Part shown: positions 1-8,407 of the stretch, in pieces
Layout of the letters: each line of letters starts with the position of its first letter
Position numbering within the stretch: position 1 is the first letter of the stretch
Origin: Pontibacter aquaedesilientis
Lineage (GTDB): Bacteria > Bacteroidota > Bacteroidia > Cytophagales > Hymenobacteraceae
Reading direction: 5' to 3'
NCBI RefSeq assembly: GCF_014773225.1
Contig: NZ_JACXAJ010000002.1
Location: forward strand, 558,001-622,000
DNA: 64,000 nucleotides
The notes under the pieces: model-generated
The model's database searches: none
What the model was told of the DNA's origin: nothing
The model's input: the letters and a program-made list of their open reading frames with translations, nothing else
Translations under genes and position numbers: made by a program

Positions 1-681
1 CGAGTCAGGCGAGGTTAAAACAGCCCAGGCATCCACCCCTTTGCAGCCATCGCCATACCAGGCATGGTTATAGAATCTGTGCACCCGCGCCCCTCTGCCT
101 CCTGTCCAGGTTAGCCCACTGGGCATACATCCCTTGTTTATGTTTCTAATATAATATTTTGGAAAGCCATCCACATCAAACTCTCTGCTGATCTCAAACT
201 CAAACACATCGTTCGGGCTACTCACGTTGTAGCCTACGTATTTGCCGATCGCGAATGAGTAACCCCAGTCCATCACATGGAATGTTTTGGTGAGCGTGTC
301 AATACCCGGGTCATCTGGGAAATTGATCAGGTCGGGCTCGTAGGTTACAATTAACTGTACATCCACGTTGCCTTCCGGGTGCATGAAACGCAGCGCGAAG
401 GAAGGCTTATCGAAAGTACGTTCATCATTCCCTACCTTCCACTGATAGCTTTTGTACTTCTTGTTTTTGGCAGCTTTAAAGACAATGCCATTATACATGA
501 GCACTGTATCAGCAACAAAAAGACTGTCACTTACATTTTCGTAAATAGTGAAGTCAGCTCTGGTTCTGATTGGCTCTTCTAACTCTTTTGGGTTAACCGT
601 AGGCTTCCTATCACAACTGCTTACCCCAAATCCTGCCAAAATAAATGCAAAGCATGCCTGTATCAAATAATTTGTTTTCAT
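1..681 (-). CDS. Exported lipoprotein, partial (C-terminus beyond window)
   Basis: An open frame starts at ATG 681 on the minus strand and runs without a stop off the left edge, so 227 residues are visible. The N-terminus is a lipoprotein signal: a short basic start, a hydrophobic stretch, then a lipobox-like GVSSC with the cysteine near residue 23, followed by DRKP. The visible body (KYKSYQWKVG, FALRFMHPEG, VDVQLIVTYEP) alternates aromatic and polar residues like a PKD or Ig-type beta-sandwich, but I do not recognise a specific family. Later parts contain two cysteines (KGCMPSG and GDGCKG). It is probably anchored in the outer membrane or periplasm. The function is unknown. Confidence 0.75.
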   Translation of the reverse strand, partial: MKTNYLIQACFAFILAGFGVSSCDRKPTVNPKELEEPIRTRADFTIYENVSDSLFVADTVLMYNGIVFKAAKNKKYKSYQWKVGNDERTFDKPSFALRFMHPEGNVDVQLIVTYEPDLINFPDDPGIDTLTKTFHVMDWGYSFAIGKYVGYNVSSPNDVFEFEISREFDVDGFPKYYIRNINKGCMPSGLTWTGGRGARVHRFYNHAWYGDGCKGVDAWAVLTSPDS

Positions 682-786
682 GATGATGAATGCGGGAAAG
701 TATGCTAAAGTAATAATAGTGGATAAAATTGAATATTACAATTCTTTAATGCTTTTAGTATAAACTTATACCTGTAAAAACAAAAC

Positions 787-810
787 GAGCCGACTCTTTT
801 GAGTCGGCTC
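787..810 (-). terminator. Rho-independent terminator of the amidohydrolase gene
   Basis: Perfect 10-bp inverted repeat GAGCCGACTC / GAGTCGGCTC with a TTTT loop. Read on the minus strand it is followed by a T-rich tract (GTTTTGTTTTT), as expected downstream of the minus-strand gene ending at 838. Confidence 0.85.
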
Positions 811-837
811 GTTCATTATTAGGTTATACCTTTAATC

Positions 838-3800
838 TTAGTGACGGCAGGTACAATGCTCACCGGCTATACCTTCAAAGCGGGTGTCCGTGCCTTCGTG
901 CCAGTCGAAGGCCGAAGCATACTTGTTGTTTTCCCACCAGAATTTGCCCGGCTTGCGGTCGTAGTTGCCAATCTCGTTCATGGTCGCGGCATCATACAGG
1001 CGACCGTTTATCATGGTGTAGCGCACGTGCTCGGAGTTTTGGATGTTCTCAAGTGGGTTCTGGTCCAGCACGATCAGGTCGGCCAGTTTACCGGTTTCCA
1101 GCGAACCGATCTCTTTGCTCATACCCAAATATTCTGCACCGTTCATCGTAGCGGCGCGCAGGGCTTCGAGGTTAGTCATGCCACCTTGCTGCAGCATCCA
1201 AAGTTCCCAATGTGCGCCGAGGCCTTGCAGCTGTCCGTGTGCGCCAAGGTTCACTTTCACGCCAGCGTCGGTCAGAGCCTTGCAGGCTTCAGAAGTTTTA
1301 AAGTAACCGTTCTTGTATTCTTCGTCCGGCACCTGCATTACAAAGCGTGAGCGACCGTCGATGATGGAGCGTGGGGTGAACTTCAGGAGTCTTTCCTTCT
1401 CCCATACCTTGGTGTTCTGGTACCAGTAGTACTCGCCGCTGGTCGCGCCGTAGTTCACGATCAGGGTAGGGGTATAGCCGGTTTTAGAAGCTTTCCATAC
1501 TTCTACCACGTCTTTGTAAAGCGGGGCGATCGGGATGTTGTGCTCAATGCCGGAGTGGCCGTCGAGGATCATGCTCATGTTATGGAAGAACGTCGAGCCG
1601 CCTTCCGGCACCACGGTCATATCCAGTTCGCGGGCCGCCTGAATTACCTGCTGGCGCTGCTCACGGCGTGGCTGGTTGTAGCTCTTCACCGAGAAACCAC
1701 CGGCAGCCTGAATGCGGCGCAAGTGCGAACGGGCATCATCCAAGCTGTTGATCACGGCTTTGAAGTTACCGTCAGCTCCATACAGAATCGTACCGGTCGA
1801 GTAGATACGCGGACCCACCATGTGGCCTGCTTTCACGGCTTCGGACTGGCTGAACACCATCTCCGTGGTAGAAGACGGGTCGTGCGTTGTGGTTACGCCG
1901 TAAGCCAGGTTAGCCAGGTAGGACCATTGCTGTTTCGGGCTCATGCCGTTGCGGAAGGTGCCCAGGTGCGCATGTACGTCCACCAGACCCGGCATGATCG
2001 TTTTGCCGCTGGCGTCGATCACTTTGGCGTCTTTCGGTACGGCTATACCTTTGCCTACCGACACAATGCGGTTGCCGTCGACTACGATCGTACCGCCTTC
2101 AATTACTTCATCGCCTTTCATCGTGATAATGCGGGCATTGGTGAAGGCCACTTTACCTTGCGGGGCGTCTGTCTTAAACTCCAGTCCGATCTTTATACCT
2201 GTCGTGTCGATAGCAGGCAGTTTTTCAGGTGCACCTTCTAAAAAGGCAAAACGGTCTTTCAAGTCGTTGGAGAAATACTCATCGCCCAGCACCCAGTTCA
2301 CTTTCTTGCTGTCGCCTGACCAGTGCACGCTCGTGCCAGCGTCTTTGGTGAAGCGGGCCACCGGAACAGCCTTCGTCTCAGCGCTCAGGTCCATGCCGGC
2401 ACCGTTAGCCGAGAACGGCACCACGTAGCCATTGAACAGCTCTACAAAAGCCAGCCATTTGTTGTCCGGGCTTGGGTAGAACTGGTCGGTGTAGGTAGAG
2501 GTATAGTGCGTGCGCTCTTCCTTGCCGTTCAGGTCCACGCTCTTGAAGGTATACTTACCGCCACCGCCTGAAGTGAAGAAAATTCGGTCAGAAGAAGCGT
2601 TGAACAACGGGTTGAAGCCACTTTTCTGCACCAGCGTCGGATTCTTGCCCTCGGCTGTGATGTAGTAAAGGCCGCGTTCGTTACCGTGCGCATAGCCCAT
2701 GTGGTTGTTGCCGCCGTCTTTGCTGTACACGATTAGTTTGCCGTTTGGCGAGAAAGAAGCGTTGGTGTAAAAGCCTTTCTCGGAAGTCAATTTGGTTGGC
2801 TTCGCGTTTTTCTTGCGGATGTCCACTTTCACCAGCGCACCAAGATTGTCATCGTCCCAAGTAGAGAAGACGAGGGTCTTGCCGTCGGGTGAAAAAGTTG
2901 GGTAGAACTCGAAGTCCTTGCCATTGGTCACACGCTCCGGCTTACCGTTCGGCAGTTCTTTTTTGTAGATATGGCCAGCCGCATTGAACACGAGCAACTT
3001 ACCATCTGGCGAAGTCACGGCATGGCGGATAGCCTTGGCGGTGAACTGCGCTGGCGATACACCTGCCTTGCTGAAATCGTGGCGAACGGCCTCGGCAATG
3101 TGGTGCGTAGCGGTCGCTTCGAACGGTATGTTGCTTACTTTCTGGCTGGCTACGTCGATTTTGTTGATTTTGCCGCCAGCCCAGAACACAAGGCTCTTGT
3201 TGTCGGGCGTCCAGGCGAAGTTCGGGTATACCCCGAAGATGGCCCAGGCTTCCTGCTGGTCGTTGCTCAGTTGATCGTAGATAGGCCACTGTTCACCTGT
3301 TTTCAGGTCGTGGATGAAAAGGACAGACTTGGTGCGCACTCTGCGTACGAAAGCCAACTGCTTGCCATCGCGGGAGATCACCGGACGCACCGAGCCACCA
3401 TTACCAGTCACCACGTTCTCAATCTCTCCTGTGTTACGGTCCACGCGACGAATCACGTAAATCTGGCCGTTGGCGTCTTTGTTGTACTCGAAGGTAGTGC
3501 CGCCGCTCATGTCTTCGGAGAAGTACACATACTTGCCGTCCGGCGATACAACCGGCTCGCCGGCGTCCTGCTGGTCGTTTTTGCGCTTGGTCAGCTGTAC
3601 GCCGCTGCCGCCTGAGCGGTGGTACATCCACATCTCACCGGCACCCAGTGAACGGGAGGCCGTGAAGTGCTTACGAGCGATCAGGTAATCCCCGTCGGGC
3701 GTCCAAACAGCGTTATTCAGCAAACGGAAGTTCTCTTTGGTGATCTGCTTGGCGTCGGTGCCGTCGCGTTTCATCACCCAAATGTTGTCGCCACCACCCG

Positions 3801-4131
3801 CGTCGGAGGTGAAGGAGATGAACTTGCCGTCTGGGCTGAAACGCGGCTGCACTTCGTAGGCGCGGCCGCTGCGAAGCAACTTGGCCTTGCCACCGGTGAT
3901 CGGCATGCTATAGATGTCACCGAGCATGTCGAACACGATCTCCTTGCCGTCGGGACTTACGTCCACGCTCATCCAGGTGCCTTCGTCGGTTGTTACGGTA
4001 ATTTCTTTTTGCGGTCCGCGGGCTTCCTCCACGTTCCATTTATTGTCTTTTTTGTCCTGCGCCGAGGCTGTGCCCAAAGGTAAGGCAAGCGCCGCCGCCA
4101 GGAACATACTCCAATAGGTATGTTTCTTCAT
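838..4131 (-). CDS. Exported PD40 beta-propeller / amidohydrolase fusion
   Basis: A 1097-residue protein with a Sec signal peptide (residues 1-24, cleavage after TASA). Residues about 35-640 carry repeated PD40/TolB-type blades (FSPDGKF, WTPDGDY, VSPDGKY), a tricorn-like propeller. From about residue 660 it becomes an amidohydrolase: the N-terminal barrel strand (ARIITMKGDEVIEGG), the metal motif VDVHAHLG near residue 720, a histidine pair in the HNMSMILDGHSGIEH segment, GAHGQLQG near 964, and the typical end GKLADLIVLDQNP. It probably hydrolyses a C-N bond in a peptide-like or cyclic amide substrate in the periplasm; the substrate is unknown. The extreme C-terminus EHCTCRH is unusual. It stands alone with its own terminator. 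The family call is confident, the specificity is not. Confidence 0.9.
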   Translation of the reverse strand: MKKHTYWSMFLAAALALPLGTASAQDKKDNKWNVEEARGPQKEITVTTDEGTWMSVDVSPDGKEIVFDMLGDIYSMPITGGKAKLLRSGRAYEVQPRFSPDGKFISFTSDAGGGDNIWVMKRDGTDAKQITKENFRLLNNAVWTPDGDYLIARKHFTASRSLGAGEMWMYHRSGGSGVQLTKRKNDQQDAGEPVVSPDGKYVYFSEDMSGGTTFEYNKDANGQIYVIRRVDRNTGEIENVVTGNGGSVRPVISRDGKQLAFVRRVRTKSVLFIHDLKTGEQWPIYDQLSNDQQEAWAIFGVYPNFAWTPDNKSLVFWAGGKINKIDVASQKVSNIPFEATATHHIAEAVRHDFSKAGVSPAQFTAKAIRHAVTSPDGKLLVFNAAGHIYKKELPNGKPERVTNGKDFEFYPTFSPDGKTLVFSTWDDDNLGALVKVDIRKKNAKPTKLTSEKGFYTNASFSPNGKLIVYSKDGGNNHMGYAHGNERGLYYITAEGKNPTLVQKSGFNPLFNASSDRIFFTSGGGGKYTFKSVDLNGKEERTHYTSTYTDQFYPSPDNKWLAFVELFNGYVVPFSANGAGMDLSAETKAVPVARFTKDAGTSVHWSGDSKKVNWVLGDEYFSNDLKDRFAFLEGAPEKLPAIDTTGIKIGLEFKTDAPQGKVAFTNARIITMKGDEVIEGGTIVVDGNRIVSVGKGIAVPKDAKVIDASGKTIMPGLVDVHAHLGTFRNGMSPKQQWSYLANLAYGVTTTHDPSSTTEMVFSQSEAVKAGHMVGPRIYSTGTILYGADGNFKAVINSLDDARSHLRRIQAAGGFSVKSYNQPRREQRQQVIQAARELDMTVVPEGGSTFFHNMSMILDGHSGIEHNIPIAPLYKDVVEVWKASKTGYTPTLIVNYGATSGEYYWYQNTKVWEKERLLKFTPRSIIDGRSRFVMQVPDEEYKNGYFKTSEACKALTDAGVKVNLGAHGQLQGLGAHWELWMLQQGGMTNLEALRAATMNGAEYLGMSKEIGSLETGKLADLIVLDQNPLENIQNSEHVRYTMINGRLYDAATMNEIGNYDRKPGKFWWENNKYASAFDWHEGTDTRFEGIAGEHCTCRH

Positions 4132-4192
4132 TACAGGGTGATTTCAGTTAGTTTAGATTCTCAAATTTAAGGATTTGAGGGGAGAAATGAAT

Positions 4193-4207
4193 CAGGATTT
4201 TAGGATT
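4193..4207 (+). repeat. Dispersed repeat core CAGGATTTTAGGATT
   Basis: This 15-bp string is identical to 61013-61027, in the gap between hsdS and hsdR. Around it, further GGATT units follow at short intervals. Confidence 0.6.
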
Positions 4208-4329
4208 TAAAAGGATGGGTAGGATTGAGAATTTCGGAAGTGTTTGTCATAAGCGATGGCTCTTTAGGGATAGACCGCGACTTGTCCGTGGCAAGGCTGT
4301 GCTATGACTATACCTTGTCAGCCGCTATA

Positions 4330-4362
4330 CCTGTCATTCTGGAAGAATCTTGGTGGCATGTT
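4330..4362 (+). repeat. CATTCTG-type dispersed repeat, copy 1
   Basis: Contains CTGTCATTCTGGAAGAATCT, matching in type the inverted copy at 4535-4610 (TCATTCCGACAGAATGGAGG on the minus strand). Intergenic and non-coding. Confidence 0.45.
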
Positions 4363-4433
4363 GGAAACACCAAGCTACGTGGCATCACACCTTCTTCCTC
4401 ACAGTTAGAATTCAATAGACCCTTATTTACTGC

Positions 4434-4450
4434 TATACCTTAAAGGTATA
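4434..4450. repeat. Inverted repeat built from the GGTATA motif
   Basis: TATACCTT-A-AAGGTATA is a perfect 8-bp inverted repeat around a single A. It is made of two opposed copies of the hexamer that is over-represented throughout this window. Confidence 0.7.
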
Positions 4451-4534
4451 AGTTGTGCCTTGCAGGCAGGGGGTATAAGGATATACCCTGCAGATAGTTT
4501 TCGGATATTGACATCCTAAAAAGCAAGGTTGTCC

Positions 4535-4610
4535 TCTCGACAGAATAGAGAGAGCTGGATTCTTTTATTGGCAAAACTTCAGATTCCTCCATTCTGTCGG
4601 AATGACAAAT
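4535..4610 (-). repeat. CATTCTG-type dispersed repeat, copy 2
   Basis: On the minus strand TCATTCCGACAGAATGGAGG begins a block that ends with ATTCTGTCGAGAGG. It is two related half-elements in a row and resembles copy 1 at 4330-4362. Confidence 0.45.
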
Positions 4611-4640
4611 GTTCCTACGGATAAACAGGCTCACTATACC

Positions 4641-5183
4641 TTACTCCACCACAAACTCCTTGGGCAAATCAAAACTCAGCGGCTTGTTGCGGCTGTGGAT
4701 CTGCTCAAGGAAACTGTCGAGTTCGTCTTTGTACTCAAGGTGGTAGTCTTCGTGCAGGTTCTTGCGAATCAGCTGGATGGTGCGCTGCAGGAGGCGAGCC
4801 GTGGCGGTATAGAAGGCTTTGTAGTAACTGTCGAACTGGCCTGTGAAGTTGCCGAAGATCAGGCGCAGCAGGTATAGGTGCAGGTCTGTTTCCAGTTTCA
4901 CGTCTTTGGTAATGCGCTTGAAACGGGCGATCTCCTTAGCCGACTTGCGCAGCGATTTGGTGAGCGCACGTCCCAGGTAGCGGCCTGTTGTGCCAATCAT
5001 CAGCTCATGTATTTTCTCGGCGGTTTGTTCATAAGCCTCTTCCGGCGTGAGTTCGCCTAATTCGATTGCCAGCAAGTCATACAGCTCCCCGTCTCGGCGA
5101 GCGGCTTTGAGAATGATGGCTTCCTTTTCTTTATCGCTCAGCTGCTTGACAGCTCTTTTAAAACCTGTGGAAACGGTTGGCAT
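4641..5183 (-). CDS. Small soluble helical protein of unknown function
   Basis: A 180-residue protein starting at ATG 5183. It has no signal peptide and no membrane segment. It is rich in charged residues and looks entirely alpha-helical: basic N-terminal helices (FKRAVKQLSDKEKEAI), an acidic ELTPEEAYEQ segment, a basic middle (RALTKSLRKSAKEIARFKR), then amphipathic helices with aromatic residues (FDSYYKAFYTATARLLQ). I recognise no domain. Codon use and composition look like the neighbours, which supports a real gene. It stands alone between repeat-rich gaps. Confidence 0.7.
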   Translation of the reverse strand: MPTVSTGFKRAVKQLSDKEKEAIILKAARRDGELYDLLAIELGELTPEEAYEQTAEKIHELMIGTTGRYLGRALTKSLRKSAKEIARFKRITKDVKLETDLHLYLLRLIFGNFTGQFDSYYKAFYTATARLLQRTIQLIRKNLHEDYHLEYKDELDSFLEQIHSRNKPLSFDLPKEFVVE

Positions 5184-5363
5184 AAGGTATAGTAGCTAAG
5201 TATAATCCGGCAAAACGGCTGGATAAAATGTTAGTTGCGTATTGGCTGGCTATACCTGTAAAGCTAGGGAATATTGGCGTGCGGTTCAAGATGTTGTGTC
5301 TGCTAAGTGCTTTGTAAAACTGTCCCCGTTGAGTGGACAAATGGTGCGGCAATGAAGGGAACT

Positions 5364-5474
5364 CTCCCCTCGAGGGGAGCGCAGAGGGGTGTTTTCATTT
5401 GCCAGGAAATTATAAATTGGTTAATTGTCTATATCTCAATTCGGGATTTACACCCCTATAAACCCCTCGAGGGG
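5364..5474. repeat. Possible MITE-like element with inverted ends
   Basis: The left end (5364-5392) is a perfect 16-bp palindrome CTCCCCTCGAGGGGAG followed by GCGCAGAGGGGTGT. The right end (5449-5474) is ACACCCCTATAAA followed by the palindrome CCCCTCGAGGGG, so it is an inverted, slightly shorter copy of the left end. About 56 AT-rich bases lie between them. Related hairpins lie at 6927-6962 and 7094-7130. Confidence 0.55.
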
Positions 5475-5681
5475 ATAGTCTTCGAGAATGCAACGACTAT
5501 AGCTTCAAGGGTAGAATTCCATGCCTCAAATTTCTACCGCTATCCCCTGAAATAATCAACACCACCGGAATTAACCCCAGCTCCGGATTGTTTTAACCTA
5601 TACCTTTTTTTGAATGATAGGGGCTTGTCGGGAGGGCTTGTTTTATAGCACTTTCTACTTCCGAAGCTCCGTAAAAATTCG

Positions 5682-5689
5682 TAATTTTG
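5682..5689 (+). promoter_or_regulatory. Candidate TAnnTTTG -7 box of clpS-recR
   Basis: TAATTTTG fits the Bacteroidota -7 consensus TAnnTTTG. It ends only four bases before the clpS ATG at 5694, so transcription would begin at or next to the start codon. No TTTG lies at the expected -33 position. Confidence 0.4.
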
Positions 5690-5693
5690 CACT

Positions 5694-5975
5694 ATGAATA
5701 TTGAGACTGAAATTTTACATCAGGATGATGTGGCCTTGCTCGAAGAAAGCACTGATCTGCACAACCTGATTGTGTATAATGACGACGTGAATACATTTGA
5801 CCACGTGATCGCAACGCTGATCAAGGTATGCGGCCACTCGGCGGAACAGGCGGAGCAATGCACGCTGCTGATCCACTACAAAGGCAAATGCACCGTGAAG
5901 GTGGGGTCTTATGAAGAGCTGGCAGGTATGTGCACCTCCCTGCACGACAAAGCCCTTTCGGCCAACATAGAGTAG
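5694..5975 (+). CDS. clpS: ATP-dependent Clp protease adaptor ClpS
   Basis: A 93-residue protein of normal ClpS length. The family signature is clear: LIVYNDDVNTFDHVI at residues 25-39, with the N-degron pocket residues D30, D31 and N33, and HYKGKC at 61-66 with the conserved histidine. ClpS binds proteins with N-end-rule N-terminal residues and delivers them to ClpAP/ClpCP in the cytoplasm. The first 23 residues form the expected flexible acidic tail. recR starts 11 bases after its stop, so the two genes are probably co-transcribed and share the hairpin at 6621-6650. Confidence 0.95.
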   Translation: MNIETEILHQDDVALLEESTDLHNLIVYNDDVNTFDHVIATLIKVCGHSAEQAEQCTLLIHYKGKCTVKVGSYEELAGMCTSLHDKALSANIE

Positions 5976-5986
5976 CGGGAGGTTGA

Positions 5987-6595
5987 ATGGAATTTCCGTC
6001 TAAACTGATTGAAAACGCCGTCGAGGAGTTGGCGAAGCTCCCAGGCGTAGGGCGCAAGACTGCCCTGCGGTTGGCACTGCACCTACTCAAAGAAGAGTCT
6101 GAAGAGACTTTTCTGCTGGCAGAGGCGCTCGTGAAAATGCGCACCGAAGTAAAGCACTGCAAGGAATGTCACAACATTTCGGATACAGAGGTTTGCGGTA
6201 TCTGCCTCAACCCGCTGCGCGACCGCAGCCTGCTCTGCGTGGTAAGCGACATCCGGGATGTGATTGCAATTGAGAACACGTCGCAGTTCAAAGGCCTATA
6301 CCATGTGCTGGGTGGGGTGATCTCGCCAATCGAAGGCGTAGGACCATCGGACCTGCACATCGACTCCCTGCTGGAGCGTCTGCCCAATTCTGAGATAAAA
6401 GAAATCCTGTTGGCGATCAGCCCGACCATGGAAGGCGATACCACCGCCTTTTACCTGACCCGCAAACTCCGTGACCATAACGTGCGCATTACCACCATTG
6501 CCCGTGGTGTGCCGGTGGGAGGGGAGTTAGAGTATACCGATGAAATTACCCTCGGGCGCAGCATTGTAGAGCGTACATCTTACGGCAAGAATTAA
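5987..6595 (+). CDS. recR: Recombination mediator protein RecR
   Basis: A 202-residue protein of standard RecR length. A helix-hairpin-helix (LAKLPGVGRKTALRLALHLL) covers residues 15-34. The four-cysteine zinc site uses C58, C61, C70 and C73 (CKEC...CGIC), and a Toprim domain follows from about residue 80 (LLCVVSDIRDVIAIE). With RecO and RecF it loads RecA on gapped DNA. It lies directly behind clpS and ends at a strong terminator. Confidence 0.97.
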   Translation: MEFPSKLIENAVEELAKLPGVGRKTALRLALHLLKEESEETFLLAEALVKMRTEVKHCKECHNISDTEVCGICLNPLRDRSLLCVVSDIRDVIAIENTSQFKGLYHVLGGVISPIEGVGPSDLHIDSLLERLPNSEIKEILLAISPTMEGDTTAFYLTRKLRDHNVRITTIARGVPVGGELEYTDEITLGRSIVERTSYGKN

Positions 6596-6620
6596 AACTC
6601 GCGGCTTATAATAGCTGGGG

Positions 6621-6650
6621 AAGGACATGCGATAGCATGTCCTTTTGTTT
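6621..6650 (+). terminator. Rho-independent terminator of clpS-recR
   Basis: Perfect 10-bp stem AAGGACATGC / GCATGTCCTT with a GATA loop, followed by TTGTTTTT. It lies 26 bases after the recR stop. Confidence 0.9.
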
Positions 6651-6926
6651 TTGGTGCGGTGTAGCGATTGCTATTACAGGTATAGTAACTTGAACTGTTT
6701 CATAGCTTCGCCTGTGCGGCGGGCACCCCAAAAGCTTTCGGGGCAAAAAAGTCAAGTGGTACATCCCAAACTGGTTTCGGGGACGCTCAAACAGTGGAGC
6801 GCCGCAAAGTGCACATGGCTGAGGCTATCTATTTCATATCTGGTGGGCAAGTTTTTATTGATATACCTGCAGTGGTTTGTAACAGCAACCACAGTACTTA
6901 TACCTGACAAATGGCAGTGAAGTAAG

Positions 6927-6962
6927 CTCCCCTCCTTGGATAAGGAGGGGCAGGGGTGGTTG
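6927..6962 (+). repeat. CTCCCCTC-type hairpin repeat, copy A
   Basis: CTCCCCTCCTT-gga-TAAGGAGGGG followed by CAGGGGTGGTT. It is the same type as 7094-7130 and related to the ends of the 5364-5474 element. Confidence 0.65.
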
Positions 6963-7093
6963 GATCCGGTAGATCAAAAATGCTACAGCTATTATACTTA
7001 AACCTGTTGAACGGTAGTGACAAAAATGTTCCTCTTGGGATAGAAGTGCTCGGCAAAGAACAGACTAAGGGATGACCAACCTCAACGAACTAA

Positions 7094-7130
7094 CTCCCCT
7101 CCTGTTTTTAGGAGGGGGCCGGGGGGAGGT
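7094..7130 (+). repeat. CTCCCCTC-type hairpin repeat, copy B
   Basis: CTCCCCTCCT-gttttt-AGGAGGGGG followed by CCGGGGGGAGGT. It lies in the same orientation as copy A, 130 bases away. Confidence 0.65.
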
Positions 7131-7170
7131 AAAACAACCCCCATTTCAATGGATTTCTCTTGCATTATAT

Positions 7171-7178
7171 TAACTTTG
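7171..7178 (+). promoter_or_regulatory. Candidate -7 box of the aminotransferase gene
   Basis: TAACTTTG matches TAnnTTTG and lies 20 bases before the ATG at 7199. The -33 region does not match TTTG. Confidence 0.4.
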
Positions 7179-7198
7179 GGACTTAATTCAGAACGGAC

Positions 7199-8407
7199 AT
7201 GCAGCACACAGCATTGAATATACTTTCAGACAAAATCACAGCACTTTCGGAGTCTCAGACCATTGCCATGGCCAAAAAAGGCCGTGAACTGGCCGCACAA
7301 GGGTTTGACATCATCAACCTAAGCTTCGGGGAGCCGGATTTCCAGACGCCACAGTACATTAAAGACGCCGCGAAAGATGCGATAGATGACGGCTTTACCT
7401 TCTATACCCCGGTGCCAGGTTTTCCGGCGCTGCGTCAGGCCATAGCCGATAAGTTTAAGCGCGACAACAACCTGGACTACAGTCCAGAGAATATCGTGGT
7501 ATCAACTGGAGCCAAGCAATCCATTGCTAATGCGGTGATGTGCCTGGTAAATCCGGGAGATGAGGTGATCATATTCTCACCTTACTGGGTGTCGTACGAA
7601 GAGATCGTGAAACTGGCCGAAGGTATACCGGTGCCGTTGCAAGGCCGTCTGGAAAACGACTTTAAAGTAACGCCGGAGCAGCTTGAAAAGGCCATTACCT
7701 CGAACACCAAAGTGGTCATGTACTCTTCGCCTTGCAACCCGACCGGTTCGGTGTTCGACGAGGAAGAGTTGCTGGCGATTGCCAAAGTGCTGGAGAAGCA
7801 TCCGCAGGTATACATCATCGCCGACGAGATCTACGAGTACATCAATTTTGGGGGCAAGCATGCCAGCATGGCCAGCTTCGACTTCATCAAAGACCGTGTG
7901 ATCACTGTGAATGGCTTCTCGAAAGGCTATGCCATGACAGGCTGGCGCGTGGGCTACATTGCCGCACACAAAGACATAGCTACTGCCTGCGAGAAAATGC
8001 AAAGCCAGATCACGTCCGGCACCTGCTCTATCGCCCAGAAAGCGGCCCATGCGGCGCTGTTGGGTGGAAACGAATCAGCCTTGGAGATGCGCGACGCTTA
8101 CCGCCGCCGCCGTGACCTGGTGCTGGACATCATGCAAGGTATACCGGGCTTTAAAACCAACGTGCCGACCGGCGCATTCTATATTTTCCCGGATGTGAGT
8201 TATTATTTCGGCAAAAGCTGTAATGGTAACATCATTAGTAGCGCACTCGACTTGAGCCTATACCTGCTCACCGACGCGCATGTAGCCTTGGTAAGTGGCG
8301 AGGCCTTTGGGGCGCCGCAGTGTATCCGTTTTTCCTATGCCACATCCGACGATAAACTAATTGAGGCGCTCCGCCGCATCAAGGAGAGCCTCGCCAAATT
8401 GCAGTAA
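7199..8407 (+). CDS. aspB: PLP-dependent aminotransferase, aspartate type (class I gamma)
   Basis: A 402-residue fold-type I aminotransferase. Visible signatures are GEPDFQTP near residue 44, STGAKQSIANA at 102-112 (phosphate binding), N180 in SPCNPTGSVF, DEIY at 209-212, and the PLP lysine K242 in NGFSKGYAMTGWRVGY with substrate arginine R250. These fit the gamma-subgroup aspartate aminotransferases (AspB/AspC of Bacillus and Thermus), which interconvert aspartate and 2-oxoglutarate with oxaloacetate and glutamate. A broader amino-acid range is possible. Its stop overlaps the ATG of the next gene by one base (TAATG), suggesting translational coupling. Confidence 0.9.
   Translation: MQHTALNILSDKITALSESQTIAMAKKGRELAAQGFDIINLSFGEPDFQTPQYIKDAAKDAIDDGFTFYTPVPGFPALRQAIADKFKRDNNLDYSPENIVVSTGAKQSIANAVMCLVNPGDEVIIFSPYWVSYEEIVKLAEGIPVPLQGRLENDFKVTPEQLEKAITSNTKVVMYSSPCNPTGSVFDEEELLAIAKVLEKHPQVYIIADEIYEYINFGGKHASMASFDFIKDRVITVNGFSKGYAMTGWRVGYIAAHKDIATACEKMQSQITSGTCSIAQKAAHAALLGGNESALEMRDAYRRRRDLVLDIMQGIPGFKTNVPTGAFYIFPDVSYYFGKSCNGNIISSALDLSLYLLTDAHVALVSGEAFGAPQCIRFSYATSDDKLIEALRRIKESLAKLQ

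Larger units (their letters stand above)
4132..4640. other. Repeat-rich intergenic region without a supported gene
   Basis: About 500 bp between the propeller-amidohydrolase and a small unknown gene. It holds at least seven copies of GGTATA/TATACC, a 15-bp piece of the CAGGATTTTAGGATT repeat, a GGTATA inverted repeat, and two copies of a CATTCTG-type repeat, each listed separately. Short open frames here have no convincing protein features. Confidence 0.6.
5184..5693. other. Repeat-bearing intergenic region upstream of clpS
   Basis: About 510 bp with two GGTATA-type motifs at 5166-5255, a possible small non-autonomous element at 5364-5474, another TATACC near 5599, and a TAATTTTG box right before clpS. 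The open frame at 5307-5555 crosses the inverted repeats and is not supported as a gene. Confidence 0.6.
6651..7198. other. Repeat-rich intergenic region upstream of the aminotransferase
   Basis: About 550 bp with no supported gene. It contains three GGTATA/TATACC motifs (near 6679, 6862 and 6899), two hairpins of the CTCCCCTC family and a TAACTTTG box before 7199. The weak open frame at 6645-6920 lacks any recognisable protein feature. Confidence 0.6.
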
